From contig NZ_QGGR01000009.1 in the NCBI RefSeq assembly GCF_003148685.1, forward strand, positions 62,001 through 126,000: DNA of 64,000 nt, in the 5' to 3' direction. The notes under the pieces are model-generated. The model was not told where the DNA came from and made no database searches. It was given only the letters and a program-made list of their open reading frames with translations. The stretch comes from Actinoplanes xinjiangensis. Its GTDB lineage: Bacteria > Actinomycetota > Actinomycetes > Mycobacteriales > Micromonosporaceae. Positions 50,307-59,744 of the stretch are shown here, piece by piece. Position numbers and translations under genes: made by a program. The first letter of the stretch is position 1. The number at the start of each line of letters is the position of its first letter.

Positions 50307-51977
50307 TCAAATCCTGGCCAGTGCCTTACGAAGCGGATCGAGGCCGAGCGAGCCGAGGTTCAGGGCGTCGCGGTGGAAGGCCTTGAGGTCGAAATCACTT
50401 CCTTTGCGAGCCTTTGCCTCGTCGCGGGCCTGCAGCCAGATCCGCTCGCCGACCTTGTACGCCGGCGCCTGGCCCGGCCACCCGAGGTAGCGCTTCCACT
50501 CGAAGCGGAGCACCTCCTCCTGCATGCGGCAGTGCGCCCGGAGGAACTCCCAGCCCAGCTCCGGTGTCCATCGCTCACCCGGGTGGAAACCGAACGGATT
50601 GTCGCGCGGAATCTCCAGCTCGAGGTGCATGCCGATGTCGACGATCACCCGGGCCGCCCGCAGCGACTGGCCGTCGAGCATGCCCAGCCGGTCACCCGGA
50701 TCACCCAGGTAGCCGAGTTCGTCCATCAGGCGTTCGGCGTACAGCGCCCAGCCCTCGCCGTGCCCGGACGACCAGCAGAGCAGCCGCTGCCACCGGTTCA
50801 GCGAATCGGCCCGCAGCAGAGTCTGGCTGATCTGGAGATGATGGCCCGGCACACCCTCGTGGTAAACGGTGGTCACCTCACGCCATGTGGAGAACTGCTG
50901 CTGCGTCTCCGGCACGGCCCACCACATCCGGCCCGGCCGGGAGAAGTCCTCACTGGGGCCGGTGTAGTAGATGCCGCCGTCACTGGTCGGGGTGAGACGG
51001 CACTCCAGCTTGCGGGCCGGCGGCTCGATGTCGAAATGCGTGCCGTTCAGCTCGGTGATGGCCCGGTCGGAGAGCGCCTGCATCCAGTCCCGGAACGCCT
51101 CCTTGCCGTCGATCGTCCGAGCCGGATCGGCGTCCAGCGTGGCCACCGCCTCGTCGATCGACGCGCCGGGACCGGCGATCCGCGCCGACACCGCACGCAT
51201 CTCCCGCTCCAGGCGGTCCAGCTCGGCGAAGCCCCAGAGGTACGTCTCCTGGAGGTCCACCTTGGCGCCGAGGAAGTACTGCGAGGCCAGCGTGTACCGC
51301 TCCAGGCCGGCCGCCTCCTTGTCCCGGCCCAGCGGAGCCAGCTCGTCGCGCAGGAAGGCACCGAACGCGGCGGTCGCGGCGGTGGCCGTCTCGGCGCCGC
51401 GCCGCAGCTCGGTGGCGAGGGCGCCGGAGGCCTGCAGCCGCCCGGTGAGGGAGTGGAAGAAGTCGTCGCGGGCCGGGTCGGTCCAGGCCTCGCACTGCTC
51501 GGCCACGGCCAGCAGCTGCTTGCGGGCGCTGACCCGGCCGTCGGCGGCACCCTCCAGCAGGGTCCGCCGGTACTGATCGAGCGCGCGGGGGAACGCCTTC
51601 AGCCGGGCGGTGATGTTGGCGACGGCCTCCTCGCCCTCGGTCGGCATCACGTCGAACACCATGCGCAGCTCGTGCAGCCCGCTGGTGATGACGCTGACGT
51701 CGGTGCTGACGTAGCCCGCGTCGTACTGGGCGAGCTGAAGCCCGAGGCGCTCCATCATGGCGTCCTTGGCGACCTGCTCGGACTCGTGTTCGGGCTCGAT
51801 CACGTCGAGCTCGACGACGGTCCGGCGGATCAGGTCGGCCTGCGCCGCGAAGCCCTCCGGTGAGAGGTCGTCGGTCTTGTCGTCGTAGCCGGTTATGCCG
51901 GCCGCGGTGGCACCCGTCGGGTTCAGTGCCGCCCACTCGTCGACGTAGCGGTTCGCGAGTTCGTCAATTCGTCCCAC
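50307..51977 (-). CDS. DUF885 family metallopeptidase-like protein
   Basis: 556 residues, GTG 51977. The zinc-site motif HEGVPGHH starts at residue 373 in TTVYHEGVPGHHLQIS, and a downstream GHGEGWALYAE supplies a further Glu ligand. Length and pattern match DUF885 proteins, which resemble M2/M32-like gluzincins and include soluble peptidases. No signal peptide, so cytosolic. It is 21 bp downstream of the PHP gene on the same strand and may be co-transcribed. Confidence 0.9.
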   Translation of the reverse strand: MGRIDELANRYVDEWAALNPTGATAAGITGYDDKTDDLSPEGFAAQADLIRRTVVELDVIEPEHESEQVAKDAMMERLGLQLAQYDAGYVSTDVSVITSGLHELRMVFDVMPTEGEEAVANITARLKAFPRALDQYRRTLLEGAADGRVSARKQLLAVAEQCEAWTDPARDDFFHSLTGRLQASGALATELRRGAETATAATAAFGAFLRDELAPLGRDKEAAGLERYTLASQYFLGAKVDLQETYLWGFAELDRLEREMRAVSARIAGPGASIDEAVATLDADPARTIDGKEAFRDWMQALSDRAITELNGTHFDIEPPARKLECRLTPTSDGGIYYTGPSEDFSRPGRMWWAVPETQQQFSTWREVTTVYHEGVPGHHLQISQTLLRADSLNRWQRLLCWSSGHGEGWALYAERLMDELGYLGDPGDRLGMLDGQSLRAARVIVDIGMHLELEIPRDNPFGFHPGERWTPELGWEFLRAHCRMQEEVLRFEWKRYLGWPGQAPAYKVGERIWLQARDEAKARKGSDFDLKAFHRDALNLGSLGLDPLRKALARI

Positions 51978-51998
51978 AGGTGCCGACCCTACGGGACG

Positions 51999-53060
51999 TC
52001 ACCGGTGTGACGCGGTCCACCGGGTGAGGCCCTCGGCGGTCCACGTGTTCACGATCCGCTCGGCCGGGACACCGCAGAGCGCGGCCCGCTCGCACCCGAA
52101 ATCCAGCCAGTCCAGCTGGCCCGGCGCGTGCGCGTCGGTGTCGATGCTGAACAGGCAGCCGGCCTCGCGGGCCACGGTGAGCATCCGCTTCGGTGGATCG
52201 AGCCGGTCCGGGCGCGAGTTGATCTCGATGGCCTTGCCGTGCTCCAGAACGGCCGCGATCACCCGGTCCAGGTCGAAGTCGCTCGGCGGCCGGGTGCGTG
52301 CCTTGCGGTGCGCGGCGTCGCCCTCGCCGGCCGCCGCCACCTTGCGCCCGGTCATGTGCCCGAGCACGTCCAGATGCGGATTGGCGATCGCGGTCACCAT
52401 CCGCCGGGTCATCCGCGCCGCGTCGTCGCGCAATTTGCTGTGCACCGAGCCGACCACCAGATCGAGCCGGGCCAGCAGCTCGTCCTCCTGATCCAGCCCG
52501 CCGTCCTCGAGGATGTCCACCTCGATGCCGGTGAGGATGCGGAAACCGTCGGGCAGGGCCGCGTTGAGCCGGTCCACGTGGTCGAGCTGCCTGCGCAACC
52601 GGTCGGCGGTCAGCCCCCGGGCCACGGTGAGCCGTGGCGAGTGGTCGGTCAGCACGAAATACTCGTGCCCGAGGTCGGCCGCGGCCAGCGCCATCTCCTC
52701 GATCGGCGACCCGCCGTCGGACCAGTCGGAGTGCACGTGACAGTCGCCGCGCAGCGCCGCCCGCAGCTCGGCGGCCGCGGCCGGCAGGTCGGTGCCCTCG
52801 GTCGCGGCGATCCGGCGCAGATAGACCGGCTCCTCACCGGCCAGCGACTCGGTCACGCAGCGGGCCGTGACCTCGCCGACGCCGGCGAGTTTCGCCAGGG
52901 TGCCGGCCTCGGCACGGGCGACCAGCTCGTCGTGCGGGGTCTTCGCGACCGCGGCGGCCGCCGACCGGAACGCGCGCACCCGGTAGGTCGCCTCGTTGGC
53001 CCGCTCCAACAGGAACGCGATACGCCGCAGGTCGGCGACCGGATCACGAGACGAGGGCAT
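51999..53060 (-). CDS. PHP-domain phosphoesterase with N-terminal HhH (PolX C-terminal-like)
   Basis: 353 residues. The N-terminal ~90 residues carry helix-hairpin-helix-like sequence (LAKLAGVGEVTARCVTESL). The PHP domain has DCHVHSDWSDGG, VLTDHSP, GIEVDIL, VVGSVHSK, HLDVLGH, EINSRPD and SIDTDAHAPGQL, supplying the metal ligands. Such proteins act as 3'-5' exonucleases or histidinol-phosphatase-like phosphoesterases; DNA repair is the likely setting because of the HhH. Sixteen bases after the upstream gene. Confidence 0.88.
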   Translation of the reverse strand: MPSSRDPVADLRRIAFLLERANEATYRVRAFRSAAAAVAKTPHDELVARAEAGTLAKLAGVGEVTARCVTESLAGEEPVYLRRIAATEGTDLPAAAAELRAALRGDCHVHSDWSDGGSPIEEMALAAADLGHEYFVLTDHSPRLTVARGLTADRLRRQLDHVDRLNAALPDGFRILTGIEVDILEDGGLDQEDELLARLDLVVGSVHSKLRDDAARMTRRMVTAIANPHLDVLGHMTGRKVAAAGEGDAAHRKARTRPPSDFDLDRVIAAVLEHGKAIEINSRPDRLDPPKRMLTVAREAGCLFSIDTDAHAPGQLDWLDFGCERAALCGVPAERIVNTWTAEGLTRWTASHR

Positions 53061-53076
53061 GCCGCCAGCCTAGGGG

Positions 53077-54030
53077 TCAGCGGCCGAAGGCGTACGCATC
53101 CTTGCGGGCCGCGACGAATCTCTTCGCCTCGTTGCCGCTCTCCGTGATGTAGTGCCACGGGAACGTCGTGACGTGGTCGCCGATCAGATCGAAGACGCGG
53201 GCCGCCCAGCCGAACTCGCCGGCCAGGAACAGCATCATGGCCAGACCGTTGGCCCGCGCCGGCCAGCCGAAGACCGGCCGGAAAGCCGCGTTCAGCACCG
53301 AGTGCTGCGCCGCGACGACCAGGTCCCGGCGGGCCTCCGCGCCCCGGATGTGCGCCTCGTCCTCACCGGCGGGCAGGCGCAGCCAGTACTCCAGGTGGGC
53401 GTCGACCATCAGGGTCGGCAGCAGCCCGCCCGGCGTCGACCGGGCGAGGGCCTCCCGCGCGAACGCGAACATCTCGGCGTGGCTGCCGAACCACTTGTCG
53501 CAGAGGAACTGAAGCCGCTGCTCGTGGGCGATCAGATGCTCCGGCGCATGCTTGACGACCGCGTTGAACCGGGCCGCCGCCTCGTCCCGCCCGACCTGCG
53601 ACCCGCGTGCCGCGGTGGTCAGCCAGGTCCACGCCGTGGTGTCGGCCGGGTCCCGTTCGGTGACCTCGGTCAGGCACTTCTCGGCGAACGCGAGCCGCTC
53701 GAAGAAACCGGCGAACTGTTCCGTCGACGTCTTCTCGGCGTACGCCGAACCGCGTGCCGCCCACGCCCAGGAGACCGCGTGGCAGCCCTGGATCAGCAGC
53801 GGCAGCGTCGACCCGGGCTCGTCGGCGACCCATCGGCCGATCCAGTCCTGCACACCGGGGACCTCACTGGCGAACTCCATCAGGTAGGCCCGCCCGTCCG
53901 GGTCGGGCAGCGAGGCGAACACCCCCCGGATGGTCTCCCGGTCCTGTGTGCTCATCGCGGTGATCAGCGCCCGGGCCCGCGGGTCACCGTGCGTCGGGTC
54001 GATGTCCGGTACCCGGGAGAACGGCCACAT
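53077..54030 (-). CDS. TPR-like hypothetical protein
   Basis: 317 residues, all helical in appearance, no signal peptide. Repeat-like segments: FFERLAFAEKCLTEVTERDPADTTAWTWL, RFNAVVKHAPEHLIAHEQRLQFL, and the end GLAMMLFLAGEFGWAARVFDLIGDHVTTFPW. The pattern recalls short TPR-like actinobacterial proteins with no assigned role. Upstream member of a PHP/DUF885 strand group; divergent from the M48 protease. Confidence 0.65.
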   Translation of the reverse strand: MWPFSRVPDIDPTHGDPRARALITAMSTQDRETIRGVFASLPDPDGRAYLMEFASEVPGVQDWIGRWVADEPGSTLPLLIQGCHAVSWAWAARGSAYAEKTSTEQFAGFFERLAFAEKCLTEVTERDPADTTAWTWLTTAARGSQVGRDEAAARFNAVVKHAPEHLIAHEQRLQFLCDKWFGSHAEMFAFAREALARSTPGGLLPTLMVDAHLEYWLRLPAGEDEAHIRGAEARRDLVVAAQHSVLNAAFRPVFGWPARANGLAMMLFLAGEFGWAARVFDLIGDHVTTFPWHYITESGNEAKRFVAARKDAYAFGR

Positions 54031-54126
54031 GTGGTGATCCTATTGGTCTTGCCCAGCGGATATCGAGATCGGTACCTTCCGACGGCCGTCCGATCGGGCG
54101 GCCACACGGGGAGGAAACCAAAGGTC

Positions 54127-55974
54127 ATGTCAACCGCGCTACGCGCCACCGTATCGGTGGCCATGCTGGTCGGGTTCTATCTGCTCGGCCTCCTCCAGCT
54201 GGCTCTGGTCGGCTGGCTGCTCTACGAGATCTGGACGCACTTCCAGGGTGCGGGCGCGGCCAAACTGAGCTGGCTGCTGCTCGCCGCCGTCGGCGCGGTG
54301 CTCGTCGGCCTGTGGAAGGCGATCCGCGCGCAGCCGGGCGAGCCCGAGGGCCTGCTCCTCCACCCCGAGCAGGCGCCCGACCTGTGGCGGACGGTCCGCG
54401 AGATGGCCGCCGAGGCCGGCACCCGGCCACCCGACGAGATCCGCCTGGTCCCCGAGGTCAACGCCGCCGTCAGCGAGGACACCAAGGCGCTCGGGCTGAT
54501 CGGTGGCACCCGGCGGCTCTACCTCGGCATGCCGCTGCTCCAGACCTTCACCGTGGACCAGCTGCGGTCGGTGCTCGCGCACGAGCTCGGCCACTACTCC
54601 GGCTCGCACACCCGGCTCTCCGCGGTCGCCTACCGCGGCCGGGTCGCCATGCACGAGACCCTCGGCCGGGTCGGTAGATGGAACGTGTTCGGCTGGGTGT
54701 TCAAGGGCTACGGCCGGCTCTACCTGCTGGTCAGCAACGCGGTGACCCGGCGGCAGGAGTTCGAGGCCGACCAGGTGTCGGTCCGGGTGGCCGGCGTCGA
54801 CGCGGCGGTCAGCGCCATGCGGGAGCTGCCGGTCGTCGCCGCGGCCTGGGACCTCTACTTCGGACGGTACGTCGCCTACGGCTGGGAGCACGGGTACGCC
54901 CCGGACGACATCTTCGGCGGGTTCGGGCAGCTCTACGCGGCCCGTACCGAGGAACTGGCCCGGCTGCGCGACGAGGAGCCGGACACCGAGACCTCCCGCT
55001 GGGACACCCACCCGGCGATCGGTGTCCGGATCGAGGCCATGCGGGCCCTGCCGCCGACGCGGCACGCACCCGACCGGCGTGCGGCCTCGTCCCTGCTGCC
55101 GCAGCTCGACGGTGCCGGCCTCGCCCTCCAGGCCGCCGTCGTCGACTTCGGCCCGCGAACCGTGCTGCCCTGGTCCGACTTCACCGCCGCCTCGATCATC
55201 GCGGTGCAGCAGCGCCGCGCCGACCGGGTGTTCCGTTCGGCCGCCCGGCGTCTCGGCGTCCCGGAGGCCGGCCTGGCCGAGATCTTCGAGCTGGTCGCGA
55301 GCGGCCGGCTCGGCGAGCTGGCCGCCGAGTTCTACCCGGACGCCGGCCGTGACGAGGCGGCCGCCGCGTTCGCCGACCCGATGGACGACCTGATCACCCT
55401 CGCCGCGGTGCGCTCCGGCGCGGCCCACTGGCAGCACTCCTGGGCCGCACCGGCCCGGCTGATCGATGGGCACGGCCGGCCGGTCGACTACGCCGAGATC
55501 GCCAAGCTGGCCGTCTCCCCGGAGACCGTCGGCGAGGCCCGGCAGCGGCTCGCCGACATCGGCATCCACGTCGAGGCGGCCCGGGTCGTCGAGACCCGGG
55601 CCACGGCTAGCGGCTCCGACGTCATCGGCGCGATGGCCAACATGCGGGTCGACGACCAGGAGCACGACCTGATCCTGCTGGACCGCGGCTTCCTGTTCGT
55701 CCCGGCGCCGAAGAGCAGCAGCGAGGGCGAGAAGCGGCTGCACGAGCTGCTGTCCAACAACGACCCGGCCGTCCTGGCCCAGCACTACCGGTTCGTCCCA
55801 TACGAGGAGGTGACCGGAACCCGGATCACCAAGGCCGTCCCGATCAACGCGGAACTGGACCTGCACGGCGGTGTCACGGTATCCATCAAGGAGCGGTGGG
55901 CGAGCGACCAACTCGGCAAGAGCCGCGACACACTGGAAACCGTGCTGAACCGGATCAACGAACGGGCGGGATAG
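54127..55974 (+). CDS. M48 (HtpX/Ste24-like) membrane metalloprotease with long C-terminal region
   Basis: 615 residues, ATG 54127 behind GAGGAAA. Two N-terminal helices (~8-30, ~40-60), the zinc motif HELGH (His152, Glu153, His156) and third ligand in QEFEADQVSVRVAG. From ~300 on there is a ~300-residue extension (WSDFTAASIIAVQQRRADR ... MRVDDQEHDLILLDRGFLFVPAP), longer than in HtpX, of unknown fold. It probably cleaves membrane proteins for quality control. One base separates it from mtnA. Confidence 0.88.
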   Translation: MSTALRATVSVAMLVGFYLLGLLQLALVGWLLYEIWTHFQGAGAAKLSWLLLAAVGAVLVGLWKAIRAQPGEPEGLLLHPEQAPDLWRTVREMAAEAGTRPPDEIRLVPEVNAAVSEDTKALGLIGGTRRLYLGMPLLQTFTVDQLRSVLAHELGHYSGSHTRLSAVAYRGRVAMHETLGRVGRWNVFGWVFKGYGRLYLLVSNAVTRRQEFEADQVSVRVAGVDAAVSAMRELPVVAAAWDLYFGRYVAYGWEHGYAPDDIFGGFGQLYAARTEELARLRDEEPDTETSRWDTHPAIGVRIEAMRALPPTRHAPDRRAASSLLPQLDGAGLALQAAVVDFGPRTVLPWSDFTAASIIAVQQRRADRVFRSAARRLGVPEAGLAEIFELVASGRLGELAAEFYPDAGRDEAAAAFADPMDDLITLAAVRSGAAHWQHSWAAPARLIDGHGRPVDYAEIAKLAVSPETVGEARQRLADIGIHVEAARVVETRATASGSDVIGAMANMRVDDQEHDLILLDRGFLFVPAPKSSSEGEKRLHELLSNNDPAVLAQHYRFVPYEEVTGTRITKAVPINAELDLHGGVTVSIKERWASDQLGKSRDTLETVLNRINERAG

Positions 55975-55975
55975 C

Positions 55976-56938
55976 TTGCGGACCATCGACTGGGTCAACG
56001 GCGCCGTGGAGATCATCGATCAGACGGCGCTGCCGGGTGAGGAACGGGTGCTGCGGCTGCACACCGTGGGAGAGCTGATCGCGGCGATCCAGTCGCTGGC
56101 GGTGCGCGGCGCGCCGGCGCTGGGGGTGGCCGGTGCCTTCGGCGTCGCGCTGGCGGCCCGGATCCACGTCGACGATCCGGCGGCGCTCGCGGTGGCCGTA
56201 CAGAAGGTGGAGACCGCGCGCCCGACGGCGGTCAATCTGGCCCGCGGCGCGCAACGGGCCGCCGCCCTGATCCCGCGCGGGCCGGAGGCCGTCCTCGCCG
56301 AGGCGTGCGCCGTGCGGGACGAGGAGATCGCCGCCTCGGCGGCGATGGCCCGGCTCGGCGCCGACCTGGTCGACGAGCTGTGCGGGGCCCCGCCCCGCCT
56401 GCTCACCCACTGCAACACCGGCGCGCTCGCCGCGGTGACCGTCGGCACCGCCCTCGGCGTGGTCGGCGAGCTGCATCAGCGGGGCCGGCTGGCCGGCGTG
56501 ATCGCCAGCGAGACCCGGCCGCTGCTTCAGGGCGCCCGGCTCACCTCGTGGGAGCTGACCCGCTGGGGCATCGAGCACCGGGTCGCCGTCGACTCGGCCG
56601 GGCCGTTCCTGATGGCCCGTGGAGAGGTGGACGCGGTGATCCTCGGCGCCGACCGGATCTGCGCCAACGGCGACGTGATCAACAAGATCGGGACGTACTC
56701 GCACGCCCTCGGCGCGCGGCGGGCCGGCATCCCGTTCGTGGTGGTCGCACCGGAGTCCACCGTCGACCACGACACCCCGTCCGGCGCGCACGTGGAGATC
56801 GAGGACCGCGGCGCGGCCGAGGTCACCGCCTGGGGCGAGGCGGTGAACCTGGCCTTCGACATCACGCCGTTCGACCTGGTCACCGCCATCGTCACGGACC
56901 GCCGGGTGATCCGGGTGGACCGGGGCGAGAAACCCTAG
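55976..56938 (+). CDS. mtnA: S-methyl-5-thioribose-1-phosphate isomerase
   Basis: 320 residues, TTG 55976. Catalytic Cys146 (THCNTGALA) and Asp226 (ILGADRI) are present, with RGAPALGVAGAFGVAL near the start and GTYSHALGARRAGIPFVVVAPESTVD at the nucleotide-binding-like end. It converts methylthioribose-1-phosphate to methylthioribulose-1-phosphate in methionine salvage. No other salvage gene is next to it. Confidence 0.93.
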   Translation: MRTIDWVNGAVEIIDQTALPGEERVLRLHTVGELIAAIQSLAVRGAPALGVAGAFGVALAARIHVDDPAALAVAVQKVETARPTAVNLARGAQRAAALIPRGPEAVLAEACAVRDEEIAASAAMARLGADLVDELCGAPPRLLTHCNTGALAAVTVGTALGVVGELHQRGRLAGVIASETRPLLQGARLTSWELTRWGIEHRVAVDSAGPFLMARGEVDAVILGADRICANGDVINKIGTYSHALGARRAGIPFVVVAPESTVDHDTPSGAHVEIEDRGAAEVTAWGEAVNLAFDITPFDLVTAIVTDRRVIRVDRGEKP

Positions 56939-57507
56939 GCCGCGGGCTTCCAGGGCGTCATCCACGGGGACTCCGGCCAGCCTTCGGCGGCCGCCATCAG
57001 CGGGTACGCCGTGGCGCCGTCGACCGTCTCCCGGATGACGTCCGCGTGCCCGGTGTGCCGCGCGGTCTCCTGGATCAGGTGCAGCAGGACCCAGCGCAGC
57101 GACCAGAAGTCGTACTCCTGCGGGTTCCACGGCACCGAGTGGTCGATCGGCACCCGGTGGTCGAGGTCCGCGATGTCCCGGACGGTCTTCTCCGTCGCCT
57201 CGGCCACCCGCTCGTACATCGCGAACAGGTCCTCGACGGTCTCGTCCTCGGCCAGCACGAAGTTGCGCTCGTAGGCGCCGTAGTCCATCGGCTGCTGCTC
57301 GCCGCGTACCGTCGCCATCCAGCCCTCCTCGGTGGAGGCGCAGTGCTTGATCAGGCCGGCGACGCTGAGGGCGCTGGCACTCGGGGTGGCCCGCAGCTGC
57401 TCCGGGGTCAGCCCGAACGCGGTCAGCTTCAGCACGTAACGCATCTGGGCGAGGTAGGCGAGCAGACCGTCCTGCTCGTCGGTGACGGGGCGGACCTGAC
57501 CGGGCAT
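56935..57507 (-). CDS. DinB-superfamily (DUF664) protein
   Basis: 190 residues from ATG 57507 with GGGAG upstream. DUF664 pattern: LAYLAQMRYVLKLTAFGLTPEQLRATPSASALSVAGLIKHCASTEEGW, then LRWVLLHLIQETARHTGHADVIRE, with three histidines placed for the metal site. Probably a thiol- (mycothiol-) dependent transferase or a detoxifying protein. Overlaps mtnA by 4 bp tail to tail. Confidence 0.87.
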   Translation of the reverse strand: MPGQVRPVTDEQDGLLAYLAQMRYVLKLTAFGLTPEQLRATPSASALSVAGLIKHCASTEEGWMATVRGEQQPMDYGAYERNFVLAEDETVEDLFAMYERVAEATEKTVRDIADLDHRVPIDHSVPWNPQEYDFWSLRWVLLHLIQETARHTGHADVIRETVDGATAYPLMAAAEGWPESPWMTPWKPAA

Positions 57508-57547
57508 CGGAGACTCCCTGCGGCTGGTGTCGTGGACACCCCTAACG

Positions 57548-58492
57548 CTAGGGAGAAAAGCGGTCAGTTTCTGGCCGCTTTCCGACAAGCTCCGTGCCAT
57601 TCACCGCGGTCACCCATCCACCCGATCGGCCCAGGGCCAACAGTGCCTGGACGTCCGCCGCGACCGGCTCCGGCCGGCCTGGGGCCGCCGGCCAGGCACG
57701 GCGTGCCTCGGACGCCGGGCGCAGGTGGTCGGTGATCGCGCCGATCGGATCGGGAAGCTCGAGATCGGCCTCCAGTTGTCGCAGCTCACCGATGAGCCGG
57801 TGCAACTCCGACCGCACCGCACTCCCGTTGCCGCCGCACATCGCCGCGATCAGCTCCGGGCGGGTCGCGGCCACCCGGGTGCCGTCCCGGAAGGATCCGG
57901 CCGCCAGCGTTCCGGCCAGCGGATTCGCCAGCAGTTGCCGGGCCAGGACGGCGGCGAACAGGTGCGGCACGTGACTGATCTGCGCCACGGCGGTGTCGTG
58001 CTCGGCCGCGGTCACCGGGACCACCCGCGCGCCCAGCCCGGTGAACAATCCGGCCAGCAGCAGCCAGTCGCCGAGGTCGGTCCCGTGCGGCTCCAGGCAC
58101 AACACCCAGGCACAACCCTCGAACAACCCGGCCTCGGACGCCGCGAAACCGGACGTCTCCTTACCGGCCATCGGATGTCCGCCGACGAACCGGCGGCCCG
58201 CCAACAGGTCCCGGACGGGACCCTTCACCGACGTCACATCGGTCACCAGGCCGTCGAATCCGTCCAGGTCGGCGACCACTTCCGGCAGAATCGGCAGCGG
58301 TACGGCCAGAGCCGCCACCGCACTGCCGGCCACCGCCTCGCGAACCGAACCGGCGACCCGGAACCCGCTCTCCCCGGCCAGCTCACGGGTGGCCGGGTCG
58401 GCGTCGAAGCCCACCACCTCGTGCCCGGCCTTCGCAAGCGCCCGCAGCAACGATCCGCCGATCAGTCCCAGCCCGATGACCGTTATCCGCAC
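57548..58492 (-). CDS. tyrA: Prephenate dehydrogenase
   Basis: 314 residues from GTG 58492. The Rossmann start ITVIGLGLIGGSLLRAL is immediate, so longer starts are unlikely. TyrA motifs: VTDVTSVKG, GGHPMAGKETSGF, and AEHDTAVAQISHVPHLFAA with the catalytic His. It oxidises prephenate to 4-hydroxyphenylpyruvate for tyrosine. It starts 10 bp after the M23 lipoprotein gene and is probably co-transcribed with it, an unusual pairing. Confidence 0.92.
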   Translation of the reverse strand: MRITVIGLGLIGGSLLRALAKAGHEVVGFDADPATRELAGESGFRVAGSVREAVAGSAVAALAVPLPILPEVVADLDGFDGLVTDVTSVKGPVRDLLAGRRFVGGHPMAGKETSGFAASEAGLFEGCAWVLCLEPHGTDLGDWLLLAGLFTGLGARVVPVTAAEHDTAVAQISHVPHLFAAVLARQLLANPLAGTLAAGSFRDGTRVAATRPELIAAMCGGNGSAVRSELHRLIGELRQLEADLELPDPIGAITDHLRPASEARRAWPAAPGRPEPVAADVQALLALGRSGGWVTAVNGTELVGKRPETDRFSP

Positions 58493-58502
58493 TCCGACGA
58501 CT

Positions 58503-59261
58503 CTAGGCCTTGCAGTCGTTCTCCTTCGCCCAGGCGGTGACCGTGGCGACCGGGCTCTTCTGACCACCCTTACGCCACGACGCGAGATAGGTGTACGGCC
58601 AGACGACCCCGCGCCGCACCTTCCAGTCGCCGGTCTTCGCGCACGGCGGCGAGATGCCGTAGTGCACGTGGCAGACGCCGCTGGAGTTGCCGGTCTTACC
58701 GGTCAGGCCGAGCAGCTGCCCCGCCTTGACCCGGACCCCGGCCTTGATACCGGACTGGATCCTGCTCAGGTGCGAGCCGTAGTAGCGGACGCCGTCGTCA
58801 CCCTCGATCGCCACCGACAGCCCGCCGTTGTTCGGGCCGTCCGGGTTGCCCTCCACATACCGGTCGGTGAGGCTGAGCTCCAGCACCGTGCCGCTCGTGG
58901 TGGCCACGAACCGCTCGCCGCAATCGACGAAGAGGTCGGTCGCCGGGTATTTCGAGTGCGTGTTGCTCCAGTCCACGTTCGACGCGTCGACCGGGAACAC
59001 ATACTTCACCGACGCCGGCTTCGTGGTGGCGGCCGCGCTCGGTTTCGGCTTCGCCTTGACCGGCGCGCTCGGGCTCGCGCTCGCCGGCGCGGACACCTCC
59101 GGAGCGGCGCTCGTCCCGGCCGGCCCGGCGCTCGACGCCTGCGCGGCCGGATCCACGAACTTCGGGGTCGCGGCCGGCGAGGACGACCCACCGGCGCCAC
59201 CGCAGCCGGCGAGGCACACGGCCGCGATCGTCAGACCGGAGAGGGTACGGAGTAGGCGCAC
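58503..59261 (-). CDS. M23 (LytM-like) lipoprotein
   Basis: 252 residues. Lipobox CLAGCG makes Cys ~20 the lipid anchor. A Pro/Ala/Ser linker (~25-90) precedes the M23 domain. Metal ligands visible: HSKYPATDLF (His and Asp) and HVHYGIS (HxH). It could cut peptidoglycan cross-links or act as a wall-binding regulator. It lies upstream of tyrA in one transcript. Confidence 0.9.
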   Translation of the reverse strand: MRLLRTLSGLTIAAVCLAGCGGAGGSSSPAATPKFVDPAAQASSAGPAGTSAAPEVSAPASASPSAPVKAKPKPSAAATTKPASVKYVFPVDASNVDWSNTHSKYPATDLFVDCGERFVATTSGTVLELSLTDRYVEGNPDGPNNGGLSVAIEGDDGVRYYGSHLSRIQSGIKAGVRVKAGQLLGLTGKTGNSSGVCHVHYGISPPCAKTGDWKVRRGVVWPYTYLASWRKGGQKSPVATVTAWAKENDCKA

Positions 59262-59345
59262 CGCGCCATCCTGGCAGAAGACCGGGGATCGTGCAGACCT
59301 GCCGATGGCTAGGCTGGCAGGGCAGGTGTGCAGAGGAGGAACGAG

Positions 59346-59744
59346 ATGGCAGACCGTCAGGTTTCCTGGCCCGCGGCCGCACCACCGCCGCCGGGCTATC
59401 TGCCACCCCGTGATCTGCCGCCCTCACCGATGTTCACCGGGCTGCCGCCGCGGCCGGTCTACCGGGAGCCCTACCCCGTCTCGGCCGGGCCGGTGCTCAG
59501 CGGTCTGGCTGCCACAACGGTGTGGTTCGTGCTGTTCGGCAGTCTCGGGAGCGGTCTGGGGTCGTACGCGTGGTGGACCATCGGCGCGGCCCTCGTCGCC
59601 TGGGCCGTCGCCGTGGTCCTGGCGCTCCTCGGCGACCGGGGTGTGGCGGTCGGTGTGGCCGTGGCCAGCGGGGTCGCCCTGTCCATCGCGATGTTCTTCG
59701 TCACCCTCCACTGGACCGTCACCCTGGACTGGCCGCTGTGGTGA
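59346..59744 (+). CDS. Small membrane protein with proline-rich N-terminus
   Basis: 132 residues from ATG 59346, after GAGGAGGA. About 55 Pro-rich residues (PPPPGYLPPRDLPPSP) are followed by three hydrophobic helices (~57-77, ~82-100, ~105-123). Unrecognised family; the layout matches many actinobacterial envelope proteins. Divergent from the M23/tyrA unit, 84 bp apart. Confidence 0.7.
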   Translation: MADRQVSWPAAAPPPPGYLPPRDLPPSPMFTGLPPRPVYREPYPVSAGPVLSGLAATTVWFVLFGSLGSGLGSYAWWTIGAALVAWAVAVVLALLGDRGVAVGVAVASGVALSIAMFFVTLHWTVTLDWPLW

